This document shows positions 1 to 5,890 of a stretch of DNA of 5,890 nt, one piece after another. Under the pieces are notes generated by a model. The model ran no database searches. It was not told the origin of the DNA and was given only the letters and a program-made list of their open reading frames with translations. This stretch comes from Chthoniobacteraceae bacterium (GTDB taxonomy: Bacteria; Verrucomicrobiota; Verrucomicrobiia; Chthoniobacterales; Chthoniobacteraceae), in assembly GCA_947478975.1 (NCBI GenBank), contig CANJYI010000189.1, forward strand, positions 1 to 5,890, read 5' to 3'. A program made the position numbers and the translations under genes. Each line of letters opens with the position of its first letter. Position 1 is the stretch's first letter.

Positions 1-29
1 CTCGCAGGCCTTTTTGGGAACGGGGAGCA

Positions 30-112
30 ATCCACAGATGACACAGATACTCGCAGATTTTCATTACTGTTTTTCCTCACCTGTGAAATCCGGAACATCT
101 GCGTTAGTGGTT
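30..112. repeat. CAGAT-type palindromic intergenic repeat, copy 1
   Basis: This is an imperfect inverted repeat. The left end ATCCACAGAT starts at 30, and CAGAT pentamers begin at 35, 44 and 54 (steps of 9 and 10). The right arm is more degenerate: an ATCTG at 97-101 and a GTGGTT end at 107-112 that mirrors ATCCAC with one mismatch. It resembles the copies at 1970, 3387 and 5484. It lies about 160 bases beyond the stop codon of the minus-strand leucine-rich-repeat gene. It is the weakest of the four copies. The function is unknown. The remaining non-coding bases between 113 and 240 show nothing I can name. Confidence 0.7.
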
Positions 113-240
113 TACCGGCTTTTATCCGGAGTGTCTTCGCGCTTTCCTTGGCCGGCTTGGGTTCAATTAACCGTACACACGCCCTGGGAAGGGGTGTCGT
201 CTGCGGTCGGTGCTATTCCATTTCCGATGTTCGTTGAGCG

Positions 241-267
241 GGTGCGGCGAAGACCGAGGACCGCCCC
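241..267 (-). terminator. possible stem-loop after the LRR gene
   Basis: GGTGCGG (241-247) can pair with CCGCCCC (261-267) with one mismatch and a 13-base loop. It begins 3 bases beyond the TAA of the minus-strand leucine-rich-repeat gene. No T-run follows it on the minus strand, so it is not a canonical intrinsic terminator. I list it because similar GC-rich stems sit after two other stop codons in this window. Confidence 0.25.
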
Positions 268-270
268 AAT

Positions 271-1557
271 TTACTTAAAAACATCCGTCTTGGGCATCGC
301 CGCTTTCAGCCTCGCCACGGTCTCAACACTCGTCGTCGTTTCCCGAATTCCGAGGTTTGTGAGAAATCCAAGTTTCACGAGATCCTCATAACTCGCATCC
401 GTCACCTTTTTAAGTCCGCGGAGTTCCAGTTTCTTCAGTCGGGTCATCCCCTGCAGCGTCCCGTTTTGGATGCCGGCATTGGTGATTCCTGTATTGTAGG
501 AAATGTTGAGGGTTTCCAAACTGCCCAATTGCGGCAGATGCCCGATCGTCAGATCGGTCAGGTTGTTGAACGTCAACTCGAGTCCTTTCAGGTTCAGGTT
601 TGAAACATGGACCAAACCGGGGCCGTTGATCTCGTTTCGGGTCAGATCCAAGAGCGCGAGTTTTGGGGAGCCCTTAAGGCACTGGAGCGACTCATCACTC
701 AGCCCACAGTCCGCCAAATGCAATGCCTCCACCGTCTCCAACTTTGACAGGGCCAGAAGCGTCTCCTTCGAAAGATGAGTCCGTGTGATGGTTAAGCTTC
801 GGAGCCCTTTCCATGCCGCCAGCAATTCTATTTCCCGGGCGCTCACCTCGCGGTTACCAATCGTTAAATTCGAGAGCCGCTTGCACGCCTGGAGATGTTT
901 GACGGTCTCCTCGTCGATTACATTTGAAAGCCCTACCGACCCGAGTTTGGGGCAACGAGCAAGCGCCTCGAGATCTTTTGACTCCACTTTCGCATCCGAT
1001 AAATCAATGCTTTCCAATGTCTTCGACTGGCTGCAAACCTTGAGCATCCTGCCCGTGACACGCGGGCGCTCGTTGTGTCGCTCGATTGTCGGATACGACC
1101 ATTGGGGAGCCCCAAACCCCGCTTTTTCGTACCGCTCAATCGGCGCAAACGTCAGGTAACGCAGGTTGGGAAGTTTGAGCAGCGTCTCGACCCCGGCATC
1201 ATCGACGCTGGTTTCGTAAAGACTGACAAACGCTAGGTCAGGCATCAGCGCCGTGAGAGACATCAACTCGTTGTTCACTTTCGCACCCCACAACCCGAGA
1301 TGCGTCAGCTTTGGGGGAGTCCCGCTCCACCGGAAAAGATGTAAAGAATTGCGCCGCCCCTCAAGGATCCCGGTTTCACTCATCTTGTTCAGGGCAGCGA
1401 GTAATTCCGGGGACGTTTCGCCAGGTGCGCCGAAGGGGTTGTATTGGTGCGGTGGCAAGACCTTTGCGACTGATGCTGCATCGTTGGCGGCGAAGGCGCC
1501 GAGGCTGCTCACAAACAAGGCGGCTCCGATTTGGATAAAACGGTTGGGGAACTTCAT
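271..1557 (-). CDS. secreted leucine-rich-repeat protein
   Basis: This gene encodes a predicted 428-residue exported protein of unknown binding partner. The ATG at 1557 gives a classical signal peptide: positive start (K2, R6), hydrophobic core around residues 8-22, and a likely cut after the A-F-A at 21-23. The upstream in-frame ATG at 1638 would bury this signal behind 27 extra residues, so I chose 1557. Residues about 82-425 hold irregular leucine-rich repeats with spacing of roughly 22-27 residues, for example LTHLGLW (84-90), LESIDLSD (181-188), LALLDLTRNEI (300-310) and LETLNISYN (348-356). A less regular stretch at 138-170 (Y, W and P rich) interrupts them. The C-terminal end (VARLKAAMPKTDV) resembles the capping end of many verrucomicrobial and planctomycete LRR proteins. 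No enzymatic domain, transmembrane anchor or sorting motif is visible, so it is probably periplasmic or secreted and acts in protein binding. No Shine-Dalgarno sequence precedes the start. Confidence 0.85.
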   Translation of the reverse strand: MKFPNRFIQIGAALFVSSLGAFAANDAASVAKVLPPHQYNPFGAPGETSPELLAALNKMSETGILEGRRNSLHLFRWSGTPPKLTHLGLWGAKVNNELMSLTALMPDLAFVSLYETSVDDAGVETLLKLPNLRYLTFAPIERYEKAGFGAPQWSYPTIERHNERPRVTGRMLKVCSQSKTLESIDLSDAKVESKDLEALARCPKLGSVGLSNVIDEETVKHLQACKRLSNLTIGNREVSAREIELLAAWKGLRSLTITRTHLSKETLLALSKLETVEALHLADCGLSDESLQCLKGSPKLALLDLTRNEINGPGLVHVSNLNLKGLELTFNNLTDLTIGHLPQLGSLETLNISYNTGITNAGIQNGTLQGMTRLKKLELRGLKKVTDASYEDLVKLGFLTNLGIRETTTSVETVARLKAAMPKTDVFK

Positions 1558-1969
1558 TGGGAAAGACTTTCTGTATCTGGAAATGGGGAACTCGGAGAGA
1601 AAACAATAAGAACTGGTTCCAATGCAGCATCCCTGCACTTTGTTGGCTGCCGCCCCGGCCCCGATTTAACAGACTTTCTTCCTCTTTTTTCGGCTCCCCC
1701 GCAGATGCTTGCTTCATTGCCCGGAGTGAAGCACGTCCCAGGAGGCTCTGCCGCATATCCTCCAAACCGAGCCCTAGACCTATACGACGAGCTCTTTGAT
1801 GACTCCAGCGCCATCCCCATGCCGCTGCGAGGAAACAGCAACCCCCATCAGCATGGGCAGCCCGGCGTTGAACAAAGGTGCTCCCCCCTGGGCAGCACTA
1901 GTGCGTGCCCTTATTGAATCAAACCCAAGTCCAGCAACAAAACCCCGCAAAGTTTTTCTCCAGAAATGC
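1558..1969. other. unexplained intergenic stretch upstream of the LRR gene
   Basis: About 410 bases lie between the LRR start and repeat copy 2. Several open frames of 60-130 codons run here on both strands, but they overlap each other, have no recognisable domain and use many Pro, Arg and Ser codons, as out-of-frame translation does. I do not call any of them. A small perfect hairpin (TGCTTCA at 1710-1716 with TGAAGCA at 1727-1733) is present without a T-run. The LRR promoter must lie here, but I find no convincing -35/-10 pair. It could hold a long leader, a small RNA or a decayed gene. Confidence 0.4.
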
Positions 1970-2044
1970 ATCCGCAGATTCGGCAGATTTCACAGATGAC
2001 AAAACCTCACAAAAAATCTGCGAACATCCTCTTCATCTGTGGAT
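1970..2044. repeat. CAGAT-type palindromic intergenic repeat, copy 2
   Basis: The left arm begins ATCCGCAGAT at 1970 and has CAGAT pentamers starting at 1975, 1984 and 1993, exactly 9 bases apart. The right arm has ATCTG at 2016-2020 and 2035-2039 and ends in GTGGAT, which pairs with ATCCGC through one G-T wobble. The element is clearly richer in A+T than the flanking coding DNA. It sits 50 bases beyond the stop of the minus-strand DAHP synthase gene. Confidence 0.8.
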
Positions 2045-2071
2045 AACCAAACCGTTCCCCACACAAGACCG

Positions 2072-2092
2072 GGGCGGGACGCCCACCCGCCC
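2072..2092 (-). terminator. GC-rich stem-loop after the DAHP synthase gene
   Basis: GGGCGGG (2072-2078) and CCCGCCC (2086-2092) form a perfect 7-base-pair stem with a 7-base loop, starting 2 bases beyond the TAG stop. On the minus strand the stem is followed by a G/T-mixed sequence, not a run of T, so it fails the usual intrinsic-terminator rule. It could still stop or pause transcription, or protect the 3' end. Confidence 0.4.
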
Positions 2093-2094
2093 GC

Positions 2095-3168
2095 CTAAAT
2101 TTCCCGCAGCAGCGAGGCGGTTGCCTCCCAGTCGAGACAGGCGTCCGTCACGGACACGCCGTACTTCAATCCCGAAGCTGAGGCCGCCTGAGTGCCCAGA
2201 TGAATGTGGCTTTCGATCATCACGGCCACCAGGTCCTCGCGTCCCCCCTTGCGTTGCTGCAACACGTTGCGCAGCACCTCGGGTTGGCGGAGCGGGTCCT
2301 TGCCGCTGTTTGAATGGCTGCAATCCACCATCAACGAGACGTGCAGTCCCGCCTTGCGCAGCTTTTCAGCCGCCGCCGCGGTGTGCTCGGGTCCGTAGTT
2401 GGTGCCGTCCCGGCCGCCGCGCAGCACGATATGGCTGTCGGGGTTGCCGGCGGTCTTGACGATGCTGGTCATCCCCTCCTGGTCGATCCCCAGAAAACTG
2501 TGCGCGGCGCAGGCCGAACGCATCGCGTCGATGGCCGTCTGGATGCTGCCGTCCGTGCCGTTCTTGAAACCCACCGGCATCGACAGCCCGCTGGCCATCT
2601 CCCGGTGTGTCTGGGATTCCGTAGTCCGAGCGCCGATGGCCGCCCAGCTGATCAGGTCGGCGATGTACTGCGGGATGATCGGATCCAAAAATTCCGTTCC
2701 GGCGGGGAGGCCGAGCTCTGCGATATCCAGAAGGAGCTTGCGCGCCAGATGGATCCCCTCCTCCACCTCGCCGGAGTCGTCGAGCCGGGGATCGTTGATG
2801 AGGCCTTTCCAGCCAACCGTGGTGCGGGGCTTCTCAAAATACACCCGCATCACGATGAAAACCCGGTCCTTGAGCTCCTCGGCCAAGGCGGCTAGGCGCC
2901 TCGCGTAATCCATTGCGGACACCGGATCGTGGATCGAGCAGGGCCCCACGACCACCATCAACCTGCGGTCCTCCCCGCTCAGAATCCGCCGTGCCGTCGC
3001 GCGGGCCTGCCGGATCCCATCCAGCAGCGCCCCGCTGGCGGGCAGGTGGGCTTTGACCTGCGCGGGCGTGACGAGACGTTTCACCTCGCTGACACGCAAG
3101 TCTTCAACGGATTGGATGCGGTCGGAGGCTATGGGAGATGGCGGACAGGCAGGGACCTGGGATGACAT
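2095..3168 (-). CDS. aroF: 3-deoxy-7-phosphoheptulonate synthase (DAHP synthase), class I, AroF type
   Basis: It condenses phosphoenolpyruvate and erythrose 4-phosphate to DAHP, the first step of the shikimate pathway, in the cytoplasm. The 357 residues match the usual length of E. coli AroF/G/H (about 350). Visible family motifs are VVGPCSIHDP (73-82), MRVYFEKPRTTVGWKGLIND (107-126), IGARTTESQTHRE (178-190) and GFKNGTDG (200-207). The four metal ligands known in this family are all present: C77, H285, E319 and D342. PEP/phosphate contacts correspond to R108, K113, R115, R181, K202 and R250. From memory of the E. coli paralogues, MASGLSMPVGF, MVDCSH and KYGVSVTDAC fit the tyrosine-sensitive AroF better than AroG, but the real effector cannot be read with certainty. 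The first 20 residues are a variable tail. The ATG at 3168 has no Shine-Dalgarno sequence. The gene stands alone, divergent from the tRNA 101 bases away. Confidence 0.96.
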   Translation of the reverse strand: MSSQVPACPPSPIASDRIQSVEDLRVSEVKRLVTPAQVKAHLPASGALLDGIRQARATARRILSGEDRRLMVVVGPCSIHDPVSAMDYARRLAALAEELKDRVFIVMRVYFEKPRTTVGWKGLINDPRLDDSGEVEEGIHLARKLLLDIAELGLPAGTEFLDPIIPQYIADLISWAAIGARTTESQTHREMASGLSMPVGFKNGTDGSIQTAIDAMRSACAAHSFLGIDQEGMTSIVKTAGNPDSHIVLRGGRDGTNYGPEHTAAAAEKLRKAGLHVSLMVDCSHSNSGKDPLRQPEVLRNVLQQRKGGREDLVAVMIESHIHLGTQAASASGLKYGVSVTDACLDWEATASLLREI

Positions 3169-3269
3169 AAGGCGGTTTGTTTAGTTTTCCACGCAAGATT
3201 GGGGTCTGCAACCAAAGAAGAGGATTCCGTTTGAGTCTTTGCCCCACATACGGTTTGTTCTTCCTGCGC

Positions 3270-3342
<73 letters not shown>

Positions 3343-3386
3343 CCCACTTCCAACTTCCCGCCGCTTCCTCATGGCACGGGCGAGTG

Positions 3387-3461
3387 ATCCGCAGATGAAA
3401 CAGATGCTCACAGATTGTTTGTGAGATTCCCTCATCTCCTCAATCTGTCAAATCCGCGGAT
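3387..3461. repeat. CAGAT-type palindromic intergenic repeat, copy 3
   Basis: The left arm starts ATCCGCAGAT at 3387, with CAGAT at 3392, 3401 and 3411 (steps of 9 and 10). The right arm carries ATCTG at 3443-3447 and ends in GCGGAT (3456-3461), the exact complement of the left end. The loop contains a TTGTTTGTGAG stretch. It lies 44 bases beyond the 3' end of the tRNA and 110 bases before the first SPFH gene. The 3462-3537 interval after it holds nothing else I can name. Confidence 0.8.
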
Positions 3462-3537
3462 AGTTTTCTGAATAAAAGATTTGCCCACTTTGCCTAGGAG
3501 GCCCTGTGTGGTTCCGGGCCGGGAGCGGGCTCTGGAA

Positions 3538-3565
3538 TTGCCGTCTTTGAAACACCCTCTATGAT
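3538..3565 (+). promoter_or_regulatory. candidate sigma-70-type promoter of the SPFH pair
   Basis: TTGCCG (3538-3543, 4 of 6 to TTGACA) and TATGAT (3560-3565, 5 of 6 to TATAAT) are 16 bases apart. A transcript beginning 6-8 bases after the -10 box would start at or beside the ATG at 3572, giving a leaderless or nearly leaderless mRNA. The match is good but based on sequence alone. Confidence 0.45.
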
Positions 3566-3571
3566 TGAGGG

Positions 3572-4513
3572 ATGCCTGCTCTCTTTTTTGGCCTCCTTGT
3601 TGGGATTGGACTAGCGGCCCTCCTGACCCTGCTCGTCGGCGTCTACTCGGTTGGTCCGACCCAACGCGGGGTGATTACGACCTTCGGCCGCGCCCAACGC
3701 CTCAACGGCAGCACGGGCGAGGACCCCGAACTGGGTGGGCTTCTGAGCGCCGAGGAGAAATCCCGTTACAATTATCCTGTCGTGCGGGTGATCCCTCCGG
3801 GCGGCCCCTACTTTAAGTGGCCCTGGCAGCGGCTCTACAAAGTCGACATGACCATCCAGACGGCGGACATCACCTGGGATCCGCAGCTCAAGCAGGATTT
3901 CATTGAAGCCGTCACCAAGGACAACCTGACCGTGCAGATCTCGGGGCAGATCCGTTGGAAACCGTGCGAGCGCAACCTGTACGCGTACCTGTTCGGGGCG
4001 GCGCAGCCCGCGGCCCATGTGGTGGGATACTTTATCTCCACGCTCCGGGACCGGATCGCAACCTTTGACGCAGAGAGCCCGGAGGGGGCGGTCGAAGGGG
4101 TCTCGATCAACGACCTAAGGCGGAACCTTTCCCTCATCAACCGGCACATGGAGGAGGCCTGCCGCAAGACCGCAGCCCGGTACGGCATCGAGTTTGACGC
4201 CGCCCTGATCACCAACATTGATCCGCCCAGCGATGTGGACGAGGCGCTCGCCTCCATTAACACTACCCAGAACCAGGTTGCGGCGGCAATCAGCCAGGCG
4301 CGCGCGGATGCGGAGACCAAGCTCAAGATGGCGGAACAGGCCGTCCAGATCTCGCAGAACAAGGCCGCAGCGGAAGCCGCGCCGCTGCTGGAACTGGCCA
4401 AGACTCTCAGTGCAATGCGCCAAATGGGGGGCGATGCGGCCCTCGAGGGCTACCTGCGCAACGCCAGCCTGCCCCTGAGGGAACGGGCCTCGGAAACCAT
4501 CCTGAAGCTCTGA
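3572..4513 (+). CDS. SPFH/Band 7 membrane protein, first of a pair (HflK-like arrangement)
   Basis: This 313-residue protein has one N-terminal membrane segment (about 4-26) followed by a Band 7/SPFH domain (about 27-222) and a long Ala/Gln/Glu-rich helix, probably coiled coil (about 222-285). Supporting signs are SVGPTQRGVITTFGRA (26-41), VIPPGGPYFKWPW (73-85), and the family-typical exit from the domain, ITNIDPPSDVDEA (213-225), followed by AEAAP-type helical sequence. Residues about 44-72 form an extra polar stretch between the first strand and the P-G-x-x-F-x-x-P-W motif. Proteins of this family (stomatin, prohibitin, HflK/C) form large ring or cage assemblies on membranes that organise lipids or restrain proteases; the specific job here is unknown. 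The start is the only sensible ATG; GAGG lies directly against it, too close for normal ribosome binding. The second SPFH gene follows after 49 bases. Confidence 0.9.
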   Translation: MPALFFGLLVGIGLAALLTLLVGVYSVGPTQRGVITTFGRAQRLNGSTGEDPELGGLLSAEEKSRYNYPVVRVIPPGGPYFKWPWQRLYKVDMTIQTADITWDPQLKQDFIEAVTKDNLTVQISGQIRWKPCERNLYAYLFGAAQPAAHVVGYFISTLRDRIATFDAESPEGAVEGVSINDLRRNLSLINRHMEEACRKTAARYGIEFDAALITNIDPPSDVDEALASINTTQNQVAAAISQARADAETKLKMAEQAVQISQNKAAAEAAPLLELAKTLSAMRQMGGDAALEGYLRNASLPLRERASETILKL

Positions 4514-4562
4514 GCCTTTCGCCTCCAATTCCCGGCACAAAAACCCAACTCCCCCTTTCCTC

Positions 4563-5432
4563 ATGAACTTTCCCGTCTCCATTCTCCTTGGCGTGGCCCT
4601 GACCTTCATCTGCATCCCGCTGCTCACGGCGTTGGGCAGCGCCCTTGAGTTGTGGCGCGTCCTCCCCGAAAGAACGGTCCTCGTTTACACTTTCTTCGGC
4701 AAGGTGGTCGGCAAGGTGGAGGAGCCCGGTCTGTTTTTTCCCATCGTCCATTTCGGACCACGAGCCCTTCTGTTCCCGCTTTTTGGCAAGGCCTACACCG
4801 TCAGCACGCAGCTCTTTCAGTCCTACCTGCGCAACCAACTGGTCAACTCCGAGGAAGGCGCCCCCATGGGCGTGGGCGTCTGGTTTGAGATGTACGTCAA
4901 TGACCCGGAAGCCTTTCTCTTCCGCAACTCCTCACCGATGGGGTCCCTGAATGCAAACGTCGCCACAGCGGTCGTCAAACAGCTCTCCAACCTCAAACTC
5001 GACGTGCTCCTTGAAGACCGCGACGCGCTCTCGCGCAAGGTGCGTGAAGAGGTGTCCCCAACCTCCTCGCAATGGGGCTTTGCACTGGGCTCCACCTACA
5101 TCCGGAAGGTGGCGTTCAGGGACCAGGGAATGATTGCGGAAATCCAGCGCAAGGTCGTCAACCGGCTCCGGCAGGTGACGGCCGCGATGAAGCAGGCGGG
5201 CGACAACACTGTGGCGATCATCCATTCCGAAGCGGACAAGCAGGCTTCCCAAAGGCTCGGCCAAGCCCAGGCCGTCCGGCCCGAGGTCGTCGGCCGCGCG
5301 CTGGCAAGTATCCAAAGCGAGCCCGAGGTCTCGCTCGCCCTGTTCCGCCTCCTCGACATCACCGCCACCCTGAAGAGCTCCGGAAAAATCATCCTGACGG
5401 ACTCGCCCGCCACCGGGCTTATCCTGAGTTGA
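4563..5432 (+). CDS. SPFH/Band 7 membrane protein, second of a pair (HflC-like arrangement)
   Basis: This 289-residue protein has an N-terminal membrane segment (about 5-27) and a Band 7/SPFH domain (about 32-190). The domain begins RVLPERTVLVYTFFGKVVG (32-50), continues with EEPGLFFPI (53-61), and ends with the typical V-R-E-E-V ... WGFALGSTYIRKVAFRD (171-187). The following helix (about 188-245) is shorter than in the upstream partner and carries SEADKQASQRLGQAQA. The C-terminal tail (LKSSGKIILTDSP, 270-282) resembles the end of stomatin and flotillin proteins. It lies 49 bases after the first SPFH gene, on the same strand with no stem-loop between, so co-transcription is likely. The two proteins are clearly different sequences, not a recent duplication, which suits a hetero-oligomer. 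No Shine-Dalgarno sequence precedes the ATG. No protease gene (ftsH) is adjacent in this window. Confidence 0.88.
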   Translation: MNFPVSILLGVALTFICIPLLTALGSALELWRVLPERTVLVYTFFGKVVGKVEEPGLFFPIVHFGPRALLFPLFGKAYTVSTQLFQSYLRNQLVNSEEGAPMGVGVWFEMYVNDPEAFLFRNSSPMGSLNANVATAVVKQLSNLKLDVLLEDRDALSRKVREEVSPTSSQWGFALGSTYIRKVAFRDQGMIAEIQRKVVNRLRQVTAAMKQAGDNTVAIIHSEADKQASQRLGQAQAVRPEVVGRALASIQSEPEVSLALFRLLDITATLKSSGKIILTDSPATGLILS

Positions 5433-5446
5433 GGCGTGTCCACGGC

Positions 5447-5465
5447 GGGTGGCCCTTCGCCACCC
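5447..5465 (+). terminator. GC-rich stem-loop after the SPFH operon
   Basis: GGGTGGC (5447-5453) and GCCACCC (5459-5465) form a perfect 7-base-pair stem with a 5-base CCTTC loop, 14 bases beyond the TGA of the second SPFH gene. AACCATGG follows, so there is no T-run. It is plausible as a transcript end or 3' protection structure. Confidence 0.45.
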
Positions 5466-5483
5466 AACCATGGCCCAGAAGTT

Positions 5484-5581
5484 TATCCGCAGATACCAAA
5501 GATTCAACAGATGATAAGAAATCACAGAAAGCATCCTCGGATGCATCTTTGATCTGTGCGCATCTGCGTCGTCTGCGGATA
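5484..5581. repeat. CAGAT-type palindromic intergenic repeat, copy 4
   Basis: This is the clearest copy. Its ends are a perfect 10-base inverted repeat, TATCCGCAGA (5484-5493) and TCTGCGGATA (5572-5581). Left-arm pentamers start at 5490 (CAGAT), 5499 (AAGAT) and 5508 (CAGAT), exactly 9 apart; right-arm pentamers start at 5552 and 5562 (ATCTG) and 5571 (GTCTG). It sits between the convergent ends of the SPFH operon and the phosphofructokinase gene, so it could serve as a two-way transcript boundary. Confidence 0.85.
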
Positions 5582-5599
5582 CAGCTCTGAATAATGAAT

Positions 5600-5890
5600 T
5601 TACGGGCTTAACTCAGACTTGGATCCCATGCGGGCCGGTTGGCCGGTGCTTTCCAGAACGCATCGCCACAAATCGCCTTCGGGATTCACGCGGCAGATTC
5701 CCTCGGCAACCAGATGCACGGGCAGGTGCACGTACCGCTGATGCCACAGGGCGACCACCATCCCGGTCCTCCCGGTCATCGCCGCATGCACGGCATGCCG
5801 GGCAAGCTGCAGGCAAAAGGTGCGGTCCTCGGGCGTGGCAACCACCCCCCTCAGCTGGTAGCCCGGGTCAATATACTTGAGGGTGATGTC
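5600..5890 (-). CDS. pfkA: 6-phosphofructokinase, C-terminal part (gene continues past the window edge)
   Basis: The reading frame is open from the window edge to the TAA at 5602-5600, giving the last 96 residues. The enzyme phosphorylates fructose 6-phosphate to the 1,6-bisphosphate in glycolysis, using ATP or pyrophosphate. Recognisable C-terminal features are TLKYIDPGYQLRG (fragment residues 3-15), where other PFKs have a KYIDP-x-Y-x-x-R motif, then CLQLARHAVHAAMTGRTGMVV, the V-H-L-P-V segment, and the closing NPEGDLWRCVLESTGQP. This end fits the ATP/PPi-dependent PFK superfamily. The N-terminal phospho-donor site, with the residues that decide ATP versus PPi, is outside the window, so the donor cannot be stated and the symbol is provisional. 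A GTG at 5845-5843 could be read as a start but lies inside the conserved domain and is simply a Val codon. The gene is convergent with the SPFH pair. Confidence 0.88.
   Translation of the reverse strand, partial: DITLKYIDPGYQLRGVVATPEDRTFCLQLARHAVHAAMTGRTGMVVALWHQRYVHLPVHLVAEGICRVNPEGDLWRCVLESTGQPARMGSKSELSP

Noticed and set aside
1558..1638. Longer LRR protein starting at the ATG at 1638
   Set aside because: It would place 27 residues in front of a complete signal peptide; the ATG at 1557 fits export far better.
1710..1733. Perfect 7-base-pair hairpin in the LRR upstream region as a terminator
   Set aside because: There is no T-run on either side and no gene ends nearby; a short hairpin like this is expected by chance.
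1531..1917. Open frame of 128 codons on the plus strand, and overlapping minus-strand frames at 1554-1841 and 1376-1765
   Set aside because: They overlap one another and the LRR gene, have no recognisable domain, and show composition typical of out-of-frame reading in GC-rich DNA.
1780..1971. Minus-strand open frame of 63 codons in the gap before repeat copy 2
   Set aside because: No recognisable family, no ribosome-binding or promoter signal, and other frames over the same bases are equally open.
2095..3168. Plus-strand open frames of 169-193 codons inside the DAHP synthase gene
   Set aside because: They are antisense to a gene with full motif and catalytic-residue support, and they show no domain of their own.
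5600..5845. Stand-alone 81-residue minus-strand gene starting at GTG 5845
   Set aside because: The frame stays open to the window edge, and the upstream residues (KYIDPGYQLRG) belong to the same phosphofructokinase domain, so the GTG is internal.

Overview
The window looks like a stretch of ordinary chromosome from a GC-rich bacterium, most likely a verrucomicrobial (PVC-group) lineage. The assignment is an inference from three things: a secreted leucine-rich-repeat protein of the type common in Verrucomicrobia and Planctomycetes, start codons without Shine-Dalgarno sequences, and an interspersed 'CAGAT' palindromic repeat in the spaces between genes. Nothing here identifies a species, and I see no phage, insertion sequence, CRISPR or obvious island.

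Layout from left to right: a non-coding stretch with a first copy of the palindromic repeat; a minus-strand gene for an exported leucine-rich-repeat protein; a gap of about 540 bases whose first 400 bases I cannot explain, followed by repeat copy 2; a minus-strand class I DAHP synthase of the AroF type (entry step of aromatic amino-acid synthesis); a plus-strand tRNA with CAT anticodon, probably the AUA-reading isoleucine tRNA; repeat copy 3; a plus-strand pair of genes for membrane-anchored SPFH/Band 7 proteins, probably an operon; repeat copy 4; and, at the right edge on the minus strand, the C-terminal part of a 6-phosphofructokinase gene.

The genes do not form one pathway. DAHP synthase and phosphofructokinase are both core carbon-metabolism enzymes, but they are separate units here. 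The only genes that clearly belong together are the two SPFH genes, which recall the HflK/HflC arrangement: two related, differently shaped, N-terminally anchored subunits made side by side, probably forming one hetero-oligomeric membrane assembly. No FtsH-type protease gene is next to them in this window.

The most noteworthy non-coding signal is the repeat. Four imperfect inverted repeats of 75 to 98 bases carry two or three CAGAT pentamers in the left arm and ATCTG pentamers in the right arm, spaced 9 or 10 bases apart. Each lies just downstream of the 3' end of a gene, and none lies in the divergent promoter gap or inside the SPFH operon. Three genes also have a GC-rich stem-loop directly after the stop codon, without a T-run.
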